This document shows positions 34,026-44,306 of a stretch of DNA of 64,000 bases, one piece after another. The notes beneath the pieces are model-generated. The model had not been told where the DNA came from. It did no database searches and saw only the letters and a list, made by a program, of their open reading frames with translations. Each line of letters starts with the position of its first letter. Position 1 is the first letter of the stretch. The position numbers and the translations under genes are program-made. The DNA comes from Pollenia angustigena. Lineage: Eukaryota > Arthropoda > Insecta > Diptera > Polleniidae. Where the stretch lies: positions 106,479,284 to 106,543,283 of the forward strand of contig OV884057.1 of NCBI GenBank assembly GCA_930367215.1, read 5' to 3'.

Positions 34026-37000
34026 TGTAGCATATAACCTAAGTTAAAAGTTTCATCGTATGGGCAGATGTTAATTTTCAATTTGAATATAGCAGATGCA
34101 CGCTTGTAGACCGGCTTACTTGCTCGTCGGAGGGAGGGTTCGATGGCCATATTAAATCGTTACCCTGTAGCTACGTATAAATTTATTTAAAATGCGTGCG
34201 TAAACAGAAACAATATAGAAAAGCAGAAGAAATAACATTTTTTTATTATTAGAATATTTAACAGATTGGGTATAAAAGGTGTTATTAACAAAGCAATCTG
34301 TTGCCCACCCAGCCATGATCATGGGTTGTACATCCCAAAGAAAAGACGAAAATAACTTCAAAATTTCCATGATCCCTAAGATTTTCACAACTAAGTTTCA
34401 CCACAACTGGCTAGAAATTAAACAGTCATTATGTTTAGCTTATTCACTGATCATATTAAATGATTTATTAAAATTCAAATTCATTTTATCATTTAATAAT
34501 AAAGTTAAACATGAAATACTTAAATTATTATATTTATGAAGTATTAATGGGAAGTATAATAAAATTCCTTTTTATCATATTTATTAAATAGAAAAAAAAA
34601 TGTAATAAACACGAAAAAGTTAAAATAATAAGCTGAAATGCTTCAAGGGTTAATTAAATCGGCAAGGTCGTTGACCCAAATGCAATAAAATAAATAAGGG
34701 AAAAATGCATTTATGTAAAAATAACAACGAAAAATTTAAGCAAGGAAAAAAAAATAGGTATAAATAATAAACTTGACTTACATTATGTTGTTGTTGCTCC
34801 CACGTCGAAAGTACTTTCGAAGAGTTCAGCTAATGTTGTTGTTCTTGTTATCGTAAGAAGAGAATATTACAATTGTTCAAGCCACCTGTTATTTACATAG
34901 GTTTACAAAAAATGTTTTTAAGACAAAAAAAAACCCATGAAGCACTTTTTACACAATTTTTTCTAATTCACATTAAGTACTAATTTTTTCTCTTTAATAA
35001 GATTTAGTATATTCAAAACAAATGAAGTTCTTAAAATCAAATTAAACTCAATTGCACCTCATACATACATACATTTATTTACTAATAATTGACCAATCAC
35101 TGTTAATTACATTTGGGCTGTTAACAAAAAAAAGAATGTTGTTAACAGTGCTTAACAGAGTTTTGATTTTTGTATGCAATTTTGTTGAAACATACACATG
35201 TACATGCATTAAATATGAATTATACATACATACATGTATGCATGACAATGCAATTGCATTTAATCTATTTTTAAGTAAAGGAAGCTAAAACCGGTTTTAA
35301 ATTTTTTTGTTTTTTTTTCAATTTTGGAAACACTAGTTAACACATTTAAATTTAATTAGGACTTATGAATTTTTAATTCAATAAATTTTATAAGCTACTG
35401 ATTTAGATAAAAAAAAATTTTTTATGCACTTCTTTAATTTGTAATTAGGTTTTGTTGATATACCCAAATGTTTTTTTTTAATGAAACCTTAGGGCACTGC
35501 TACACGTTCAATATATATCGTGATATTTGGATCGCGATCCATTTTAAAATATTGATGGATCACAAGCGTATGCTACATGTTCAATATTTATCGCATCAGT
35601 ATTTATGTTATTTTTGTGCTGTGCGGGTCGTCGCGATAAACCCAAAAGAAAAAGTGGAAAGAAACATTTGGAGCAAAAAGTGGTTGCAGGATCGGAAAAA
35701 ATACACAAATGTTGTCAATTGTTTTACTTTTCATTTGTTTAATTTTTTCCACTGCGTATTTTATTTCTTTTATTTTGACACTTTTTACTGACGTATCATG
35801 TCAATTATTTTACTTTTTATTTGTTTAATTTTTTCCACTGCGTATTTTATTTCTTTTATTTTGACACTTTTTACTGACGTATTAATTTTTATTAATATAA
35901 TTTAATATCATGAAAATGCTACGCGTTCAATATTTATCACGCGATCCACGATCCGCGATCTGGATTTCATATTTTAGGCCATTCTGCGATATGGATCGCA
36001 ATCCATCAGTATTGCATGCTACACGTTCAATAAATATCGTGATACTAGAAATATCACGATATTTATTGAACGTGTAGCAGTGCCCTTAACAAATTATTTC
36101 TTGGTATTCTAAAATTTAACTATTAGTTTGTTCTTATAAAGGAGAAGAATTTTGTCTATGTTCTACTTTAAATTTGGTAGACCAGTGTAATTATTTGTTC
36201 TTTTAATTTTTTTAAAATTTTGTTTTCTCTAAGTGAATCAATAAAGTTCTTTTTTTTTATGTTTTAAATTATTTCACTTTACTTATTTAAATGTTCGTTT
36301 TTCTATTAAATTTTTAATATTTTGAGCAGGGCTTCTATATTTTTTTTTCCACAACGCAAATTCTAAGCATATGTAGTTAAATTTTTGCACACAAAAAAAA
36401 TTTTTTCTTCCACTTTTCACCAATTTTATTTCTCCTCTTTTTCTTATGACCGTAGATAATACACCTTTATACACAGATTTATGACGATCCTTTACGATTG
36501 ACCTTTCATCGACAACTGATAAAAAGATTTTATGCAAATTTAAAATAGCATATTGGCAGAAGATGTATATCATAGCATCAAAGGTTAGGCAGAATATAAT
36601 GGTTAGCTATAGCTGGCAAATCTGTTTGAAATATAAAGGATAAGACAATCAGGGCTATGACACAAACATTTTCCTATAGAAACTTGACTATAAAATTACC
36701 TTTCTTTGGCACCGAGTGGAGTGTAACTTCAGATTATAAAGGAATCTAGGAACTCTCTTTTCCCCTTAACTCAAATTGGCAATTTATAAAATCCAATTAA
36801 GGTGTGACACAATAGCTATATAATTTACAAGCCCAGTTTTAGTAAAAAAACACAACTGAAAACTAATTAAAACCCCTAATGCATACTTACAATTTATTTA
36901 AATTGAAAAAGATTTCTGGTAAACTCAATTAAATATTTATAACTTTAAAAAAAAATGTTTAAAATAAAAACTGATTTTTAATCACTTATGATTTTTATGA

Positions 37001-37325
37001 TTTAATTTTAAACTCGAAAGACGTACAATAGTTGTTCACCGTAGGCAGGTTAGACTAATTAATGGCGAGATATTTTATTTTTCAAAGAACGAAACCTTGG
37101 TTTATTATGTATTAATAAAAAAAATATGTGCAGTTATAACACTAAATTTTCAAAACCAATCGAAATTTGTAATAAACAAATAAGGATGCAAAAATAATTG
37201 ACAATACATAAACAGTATTTTCTTGAGTGGTGGTGAAAGACTTCACTCATAGATGGCGTTGACAAAAATAAACTTTTTATTTATCCGCTTCCGTTAAAAT
37301 TTGAACTGAGGAAGATACTATTACA
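34026..37325 (-). repeat. Retro-3 3' LTR, containing a PIF-like element
   Basis: About 2.7 kb without the insertion at 35492-36085. Nearly identical to the 5' LTR; differences noticed include gtagtt / gtcgtt near 36371 / 42913 and gcaccgag / gcgccgag near 36710 / 53733. The plus-strand right end ...TACTATTACA is followed by the polypurine tract (minus strand gaaggggggt) at 37326-37340. Several short ORFs inside recur in both LTRs and are not taken as genes. Confidence 0.78.
35492..36085. mobile_element. PIF/Harbinger-like MITE in the Retro-3 LTR, TSD TTA
   Basis: Ends GGGCACTGCTACACGTTCAA and complement, long arms with repeated atcgtgat / atcacgat words. TTA flanks both sides (35489-35491, 36086-36088), and the other LTR shows the empty site aaaccttaacaaatt at 42620-42634, which proves the boundaries. 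It contains a tandem duplication of about 85 bases (35712-35796, 35798-35881; tttaattttttccactgcg in each). Confidence 0.85.
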
Positions 37326-37410
37326 AAACCCCCCTTCAAAATCAGGCTTTGGGGATTTAAAACGGTAAAATCGCCAAACCTGATCCAACCTGACGAAGTT
37401 GTGAAAGTAT

Positions 37411-38505
37411 TTACTGGCGGATATCCTTTGCATGATAATTCCCCAAAAAATTTCCTTTTAAATCTTCCAATTCATAATAACTATTTCCTAGTTTTTTCCT
37501 TATATGGGCCTTAACAAATGTGGGCGCAAGCTTAGCATTATAGTTTTGTTCAAAATTGCTTTGTTTAAAGTTTCGCCGGTAGATTTCCTGGCCTACCTCA
37601 TAATCCACCTGTCTTGCTCGCAAGTTGTAAGATTTTTCGTTGCGATAAAACTGTTTTTGCATGATTTCGGAAGCACGTTTAGCCAAAATTTGAAGCGAGT
37701 CATTTTTATCAAAACGAACAGAGCGGTCATCTAGCATTTCTAACTGACGTAATAATGGATACGTTTTACCACTGGTTATCATATGTTGACCAGTTGTCAA
37801 AGGCATTTGAACAGAAATTTCTGATATATCAGAATCTGAATTTGACGGTAGAAATCGGTTTAAACCGGAAGGAAGAAGATCAAATAGTTCCCAGAAGTCA
37901 ATACCCAGGAATAAATTTCTTTCTAAACTGGGAATTATAAAAATTATAATGGGTTTCTCAATGTTTTTAAAAATTATCGAAGTTTCAACATAACCAACGA
38001 CGTTCTGACTTTCCCCATCTGCAGTTTTAACTGAAGATCTAAATTTCTTGTATGATACCCCAGAATTCAAAAAGTTCGAAGCTGCTTCAGAGCCTATACA
38101 GGTAATTGATGCACCAGTATCCATTAACCCTAACATTTTTACTCCAAACAAAATAACTTCGGCATACGGGCGTGCATCACTGGGTTTATCTAAAACAGAG
38201 CAAACAAACTTTTTCCTCAATTGTTTAACTTTCTGCCAAAAATTACGCATACGAATGGCTGAACGAGTTGGCATGTTAGGTTGACCAAAAATTCTTTCTC
38301 GTATTCGTTTATATTCTTGCAATCTAACGTGAAAAGGTTTAAATCTATCGGCATCTAGAGTAGTATTATTTATTGTAGTTTTTAAAATATGATTGTTCGT
38401 AGAAGATGTTAATATATGATTATCGTATGTACTGATTTTCGGACTATTACGGTTAAGTATTGAAATTACATTTCCGCTGGCCTGTTCTTCGGATTGTGCA
38501 CACAC
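37411..38505 (-). CDS. Retro-3 protease joined in frame to integrase C-terminal tail
   Basis: Open minus-strand frame of 364 codons, starting without a clear ATG (upstream zinc-knuckle frame overlaps by 40 bases, offset -1). A linker precedes the aspartic protease with GLMDTGASITCIG (DTG active site, about residue 133) and NLFLGIDFWELF (about 203). After about residue 240, instead of RT, the frame runs into SYNLRARQVDYEVGQEIYRR and LAPTFVKAHIRKKLGNSYYE, the integrase tail. RT, RNase H and the integrase core are absent, yet no stop separates the two remaining parts. Either a deletion happened to keep frame, or a compact element lineage exists. Confidence 0.75.
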   Translation of the reverse strand: MCAQSEEQASGNVISILNRNSPKISTYDNHILTSSTNNHILKTTINNTTLDADRFKPFHVRLQEYKRIRERIFGQPNMPTRSAIRMRNFWQKVKQLRKKFVCSVLDKPSDARPYAEVILFGVKMLGLMDTGASITCIGSEAASNFLNSGVSYKKFRSSVKTADGESQNVVGYVETSIIFKNIEKPIIIFIIPSLERNLFLGIDFWELFDLLPSGLNRFLPSNSDSDISEISVQMPLTTGQHMITSGKTYPLLRQLEMLDDRSVRFDKNDSLQILAKRASEIMQKQFYRNEKSYNLRARQVDYEVGQEIYRRNFKQSNFEQNYNAKLAPTFVKAHIRKKLGNSYYELEDLKGNFLGNYHAKDIRQ

Positions 38506-38768
38506 TTTGGTGCACTCACCATGGAGTTTTTTGAATTACAATTTCTACAATTAGGTTTGTAAGTATCTGGTGTTCCACAACCGTAGCAAAATATTGTTCT
38601 ATCTGATAGACAATCCTGGTAACGGTGGCCTTGTTTACGGCAATTCCAACAGACTAAACTGATTGCACCAATTTCTTCACAATTTGGATCCGCCAAGAGC
38701 TCGACCGTTTTCTCACTTTCATGTGCGATTTCCGCAACTTTTCTTTGGCCTGAAGTACTTTTAGACAA
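38466..38768 (-). CDS. Retro-3 nucleocapsid zinc-knuckle segment
   Basis: 100 codons, offset -1 from gag and overlapping the protease frame. Contains CWNCRKQGHRYQDC (complete CCHC knuckle) and a second unusual one, CYGCGTPDTYKPNCRNC. It lacks an ATG (first codon of the open frame is TTG), so expression would need frameshifting at the end of gag, or the gag frame has mutated. Zinc knuckles package the element RNA in Ty3/Gypsy elements. Confidence 0.65.
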   Translation of the reverse strand: MSKSTSGQRKVAEIAHESEKTVELLADPNCEEIGAISLVCWNCRKQGHRYQDCLSDRTIFCYGCGTPDTYKPNCRNCNSKNSMVSAPKCVHNPKNRPAEM

Positions 38769-38770
38769 AA

Positions 38771-40081
38771 CTACACTTTGTTTTCTTCTTCAGCAAAGAA
38801 AAATTCTCTACGCCTACAAATATCCCGTAAATCCTGCACGGATGAAATACGCAAATTTAGTATCTCGTGCTGTATTTCAGGCAGCAAGTTACGACGCAAT
38901 ATTTCCACCAAATAGTCATCTGGAATCGGTTCTCTTAGATGATCGGTTAACTCTACAATGGATTCGTAAAAGCTATCAAATGTTTCGGTTGGCCTTTGTT
39001 TGCGATCACGAATCATTTCTCTATAATCTACATCTGTACGAGAGTCTCGGTATTCCTTACGCAAAGCTAGACACAAATTCGGCCATATAATGGAAGAAAC
39101 TGACCTATGGTACCGCCAAAACCACACACTAGCTTTACCCTCAAATAATAGACATGCGTTATTACAAAGCAAATCGAAATCACCTTGCAATGTCTGAGCA
39201 GTTAACGCTTCAACACGATAGATAAAGTTATTTACCGACAGACAATTACCACCACCTGAAAACTTTATTTTCCAATTTGAAATTATTTGAAGCACTTTAT
39301 CTGGGAGTAAGCTAAGGTCTGATGGTGTGGGTACACTCATTGAAGTAGGGTTTAGACGGCGTGACAAAGATCCAGGTTCAGGGCAAGGGGGTTGCAAGTT
39401 ACCAGCGTTATCGCTACTAGTACGAATGCCTAATAGTTCTCTAAATGTTTGATGTTCCACACATGGTAAGGTTTGCATTCGAGGGGGTGAAATAACATTA
39501 TTTTGAGGTTGTACCGAGTTAGGCTGCATTGCTGCGGAAGAATGTTGGGAATTAGGCAGAACCCCTAGGTTTAAGCTAGATATTCTAGATTCAATGGTAG
39601 TTCTTACCAACTCGGAAATTTGGCAATTCAGTGAGGACAAAAGTTGTGCTTGCTGGTCAGAAACAATTGACGCTATCATCTGTCTAAACGATTCACTTGT
39701 AGGAACAGTTGGTTGATTCGTTATTGTCTGTTCCGAAACAGAAGGTTTCATATTACCAGCATCTGAATTTAAAGACCCTCCTGGTATAGCAGTATCCAAC
39801 CCTTGTTGACTAGAACTAAACTCCAAATTAGATGATAAAGACTTTGAACGGGTGGCTATAGTCGTAGCTGGAGCATCATTCACTATTCTAGCATTGCAAA
39901 CTGGACAGAAAGGTCTGGTTTTTAAACTCAAAGCTAAACAATTTTTATGAAAATTATGACCACAACACGGCTGAATTAAAGCTGATTTAGAAGCAATGAT
40001 TTCATTACATAAACTGCAAGTCAATTGACTAGCTGGTAGTGTGGAATTATTATCATTGTTTCCCATTTTTAGCAAAAACAA
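38771..40081 (-). CDS. Retro-3 Gag with N-terminal RING-H2 finger
   Basis: 436 codons from ATG 40081 (another ATG 6 codons in). Residues about 22-63 form a RING-H2 finger: CSLCNE, then CCGHNFHKNC, then CPVCNARI (spacing C-x2-C, C-x-H-x2-H-x2-C, C-x2-C). A long low-complexity Ser/Gln/Asn/Pro region (about 70-255) follows, then a Gag capsid-like domain (KIKFSGGGNCLSVNNFIYRV, GKASVWFWRYH, ALRKEYRD, LREPIPDDYLVEILRRNLLP) to the stop at 38771. RING-H2 proteins are often E3 ubiquitin ligases; that role here is inference. The frame is fully open, unlike most of the window. Confidence 0.8.
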   Translation of the reverse strand: MFLLKMGNNDNNSTLPASQLTCSLCNEIIASKSALIQPCCGHNFHKNCLALSLKTRPFCPVCNARIVNDAPATTIATRSKSLSSNLEFSSSQQGLDTAIPGGSLNSDAGNMKPSVSEQTITNQPTVPTSESFRQMIASIVSDQQAQLLSSLNCQISELVRTTIESRISSLNLGVLPNSQHSSAAMQPNSVQPQNNVISPPRMQTLPCVEHQTFRELLGIRTSSDNAGNLQPPCPEPGSLSRRLNPTSMSVPTPSDLSLLPDKVLQIISNWKIKFSGGGNCLSVNNFIYRVEALTAQTLQGDFDLLCNNACLLFEGKASVWFWRYHRSVSSIIWPNLCLALRKEYRDSRTDVDYREMIRDRKQRPTETFDSFYESIVELTDHLREPIPDDYLVEILRRNLLPEIQHEILNLRISSVQDLRDICRRREFFFAEEENKV

Positions 40082-41133
40082 TTATATAACAGACTAAACG
40101 AAATTCTCATAAAATATAATTCAATATCAAAGCACTAGATAATATCTTTGCAAAAACGGTATGGTAAGTTATTGAAAATTCAAATAAAAAAAATAAAACA
40201 AAAATTCAAAATAACATAAGACACTAAGATTCGCTATCATCAAAACGAAAATGCGGCCAACATATGTACCATAAAAATGTAAAAAAAAATCAACAGTACC
40301 CCTACAATCAATTAGAAATATAAAATGTATAAAACCTGCCTAAACTATTAAATAGTTGGCATAGACCAAACGATTGAGCGTATGCTTACTAAGAGAAAAC
40401 GACAGTTACTAGTAATTCGCGATATGAAATAAAATTTAAGAATTTAAGTGGAAATTAAATTTAAAAGAAAATATTTCGTTTATAGCATGTGAAATAATAT
40501 TTATTTATTTGCGAGGAAAAAAAATAAATGAAAACAAGAAATAAAATTAAATAAAAAAAAAATTCTTTTGCAGAAAAAAATAACAAAAAATATGAAGATA
40601 TTTTTCCAAATGTATGTAAAAAGTGTTAGGTATCCGTTTATTTCTTTTTATTCAGTATAAACGACTGCTTAATTCAATTACCAGTAGGTAAAACTTGTTG
40701 TGAAATAAAAAATAAAAAAAAAATGTTATCAGAAAAAAATACAAAAATATAGATTTTACCACTAGGGTTAATTGTAATCAACAATATAAAATCGACCCAT
40801 GATATTATAAGAATGCTTAACAGATTTTAAAAATAGCACAGGGTCAGACCTAGCTTAGTTATCCAAGTTGACAATCCATTCAGCTACAGATAAATTCTAT
40901 TAAACAACTATAGGATAGTAGTTTAGGGAATATTCTGAGATAATCGGTTGTAAAAGGAAAAGCTCACAAGCCTCTATCCGTTAAACAATTTCCATAAAAT
41001 CTCAAAATGAACGTAATAGAAAATAAAAGAGTAAAGTGTTAGATAGAATTGAAATATATATGGAGATCCGAACAACACGTATCGAATTGCTTAGGGCAAT
41101 CATAGATGGTAAAAATAAACAACAACTGTTCGG
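40082..41133 (-). other. Retro-3 leader (5' UTR) region
   Basis: About 1 kb of AT-rich sequence between primer-binding site and gag. No motif recognised besides A/T runs. Confidence 0.55.
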
Positions 41134-41151
41134 GCCCCACGTTGGGCGCCA
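41134..41151 (-). promoter_or_regulatory. Retro-3 primer-binding site, tRNA-Lys type
   Basis: Minus strand TGGCGCCCAACGTGGGGC, the classic 18-base match to tRNA-Lys, 11 bases beyond the 5' LTR end (41163). Full-length match shows recent function. Confidence 0.85.
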
Positions 41152-43012
41152 AAAATTTATATTGTAGCATATAACCTAAGTTAAAAGTTTCATCGTATGG
41201 GCAGATGTTAATTTTCAATTTGAATATAGCAGATGCACGCTTGTAGACCGGCTTACTTGCTCGTCGGAGGGAGGGTTCGATGGCCATATTAAATCGTTAC
41301 CCTGTAGCTACGTATAAATTTATTTAAAATGCGTGCGTAAACAGAAACAATATAGAAAAGCAGAAGAAATAACATTTTTTTATTATTAGAATATTTAACA
41401 GATTGGGTATAAAAGGTGTTATTAACAAAGCAATCTGTTGCCCACCCAGCCATGATCATGGGTTGTACATCCCAAAGAAAAGACGAAAATAACTTCAAAA
41501 TTTCCATGATCCCTAAGATTTTCACAACTAAGTTTCACCACAACTGGCTAGAAATTAAACAGTCATTATGTTTAGCTTATTCACTGATCATATTAAATGA
41601 TTTATTAAAATTCAAATTCATTTTATCATTTAATAATAAAGTTAAACATGAAATACTTAAATTATTATATTTATGAAGTATTAATGGGAAGTATAATAAA
41701 ATTCCTTTTTATCATATTTATTAAATAGAAAAAAAAATGTAATAAACACGAAAAAGTTAAAATAATAAGCTGAAATGCTTCAAGGGTTAATTAAATCGGC
41801 AAGGTCGTTGACCCAAATGCAATAAAATAAATAAGGGAAAAATGCATTTATGTAAAAATAACAACGAAAAATTTAAGCAAGGAAAAAAAAATAGGTATAA
41901 ATAATAAACTTGACTTACATTATGTTGTTGTTGCTCCCACGTCGAAAGTACTTTCGAAGAGTTCAGCTAATGTTGTTGTTCTTGTTATCGTAAGAAGAGA
42001 ATATTACAATTGTTCAAGCCACCTGTTATTTACATAGGTTTACAAAAAATGTTTTTAAGACAAAAAAAAACCCATGAAGCACTTTTTACACAATTTTTTC
42101 TAATTCACATTAAGTACTAATTTTTTCTCTTTAATAAGATTTAGTATATTCAAAACAAATGAAGTTCTTAAAATCAAATTAAACTCAATTGCACCTCATA
42201 CATACATACATTTATTTACTAATAATTGACCAATCACTGTTAATTACATTTGGGCTGTTAACAAAAAAAAGAATGTTGTTAACAGTGCTTAACAGAGTTT
42301 TGATTTTTGTATGCAATTTTGTTGAAACATACACATGTACATGCATTAAATATGAATTATACATACATACATGTATGCATGACAATGCAATTGCATTTAA
42401 TCTATTTTTAAGTAAAGGAAGCTAAAACCGGTTTTAAATTTTTTTGTTTTTTTTTTCAATTTTGGAAACACTAGTTAACACATTTAAATTTAATTAGGAC
42501 TTATGAATTTTTAATTCAATAAATTTTATAAGCTACTGATTTAGATAAAAAAAAATTTTTTATGCACTTCTTTAATTTGTAATTAGGTTTTGTTGATATA
42601 CCCAAATGTTTTTTTTAATGAAACCTTAACAAATTATTTCTTGGTATTCTAAAATTTAACTATTAGTTTGTTCTTATAAAGGAGAAGAATTTTGTCTATG
42701 TTCTACTTTAAATTTGGTAGACCAGTGTAATTATTTGTTCTTTTAATTTTTTTAAAATTTTGTTTTCTCTAAGTGAATCAATAAAGTTCTTTTTTTTTAT
42801 GTTTTAAATTATTTCACTTTACTTATTTAAATGTTCGTTTTTCTATTAAATTTTTAATATTTTGAGCAGGGCTTCTATATTTTTTTTCCACAACGCAAAT
42901 TCTAAGCATATGTCGTTAAATTTTTGCACACAAAAAAAATTTTTTCTTCCACTTTTCACCAATTTTATTTCTCCTCTTTTTCTTATGACCGTAGATAATA
43001 CACCTTTATACA

Positions 43013-43509
43013 AGTTAACGTAAACATTTATCAAAATTAAAGTAAACTCAATTAACATTATTCTTTAAAATAAAATTAGTTAACGTAAGCATTTATCAAA
43101 ATTAAAGTAAAATCAGTTAACATTATTCTTTAAAATGAAATTAGTTAACGTAAACATTTATCAAAATTAAAGTAAACTCAATTAACATTATTCTTTGAAA
43201 TAAAATTACAAAAAATACAAAGACGCCTACATTGGCATTTTGTTAAAAATCATTTTAAATTTCTTTAGAAATAAGTGCAACGACTTATTGAAAAAAAATC
43301 ATTTTAAATTTCTTAAGAAACAAATTATGCAGAATTGATAATCACGCCACCGGCGAAATTTGCTAGAATAAACAAAAATACAAAATATAAATATTGATTG
43401 TAAATTTTAGTTTTAAGTTTGATTTTTATTTTAATAAAGCGCGGTCACGCTGACCGAATAAAAAGAAAGTTTGTTTTTTTTTATTTATTAATTAAGGACA
43501 AACTTAACT
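43013..43509 (+). repeat. Retro-4 5' LTR with three 65-bp tandem repeats
   Basis: 497 bp. Starts with three direct repeats of a 65-base unit (43013-43077, 43078-43142, 43143-43207), each beginning AGTTAACGTA, differing at a few positions. This is where enhancer-type control sequences usually lie (U3). aataaa words near 43434 and 43459. By my reading identical to the 3' LTR. Confidence 0.88.
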
Positions 43510-43521
43510 GGCGCCCGAGCG
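43509..43521 (+). promoter_or_regulatory. Retro-4 primer-binding site
   Basis: TGGCGCCCGAGCG begins with the last T of the LTR. TGGCGCC is the shared start of lysine-type sites, but the following bases (CGAGCG) differ from the Lys site in Retro-3, so the primer tRNA is not certain. Confidence 0.6.
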
Positions 43522-44306
43522 AATAAAATCGGGTATCCTTTAAAAAAAAAAAAACAGAAATAAATGTTTTTATAAAAAGGATCAACGGAACTTACCGCAA
43601 AAAGTCCTCAAGTAGCACAGCGCGTAGTTACCGTAAAACCCGCAAAAAATATAGTGCAAAACAAAAGCCCTCAGGAAGTGCGGTTCCAAAGTTTCTATAG
43701 CATAAAAAAAAAAAAAAAAGGAAAAAAGACCCCAACAATTAAACTGATTGCCTGACAAAAAAACTAACTAAATAATAATTTAATAAGAATAAGAACCAGA
43801 CTGTTAAAAGGTCTTAATAGAAAAAAAACTCATGTACTAGAAAATAAAAATAAAAATAGAGAGAAAAAAGAGCCTGAGAAAGAAGGGAAAAAATAACATA
43901 AACTGTGCCAAATATTTTTTCCCCATATAACAAAATCATAAAAAAAAAAAAAAAAACTTTAAAAAGTGAAAAAGTGGGAAGCAGCCATCCATTAAAGGAG
44001 AAGCAAAGAAATCTGGAAAACTATCAAGAAAGAGTGAAGAAACCAAGGAAACTGCAAGATAAAGATCGTGATAGAAACGGCCCCTTAGTAGCAGCAGCAA
44101 AAAGGTAGCATAACGTGCTTGCCATCTATCCACACAAGGTATTTTTAGAAATAAGCTTAGACTCAATTACAAAAGGTTAAATTAAAAATTATATGTATAT
44201 AAATTACAATTTAAAGTGGAAATAATTTTTTAAAACATTTTTATAATATTACAAAAAATTAGAAGAAAAAAAGGGTTTTTTTTTTTGAATAATTAAAAGA
44301 ATAATA
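43522..44306 (+). other. Retro-4 leader
   Basis: About 785 bases, strongly A-rich with several A runs of 10 or more. A 67-codon ORF (43905-44108) is probably chance. The splice donor for env mRNA should lie here or early in gag; I could not pick one. Confidence 0.55.

Noticed and set aside
34152..35288. ORFs of 70-86 codons repeated at 41289-42425
   Set aside because: They lie within both LTRs of Retro-3, carry no motif, and recur only because the LTRs are copies.
43905..44108. 67-codon ORF in the Retro-4 leader
   Set aside because: Lys-rich from A runs, no motif, not conserved in form; treated as untranslated leader.
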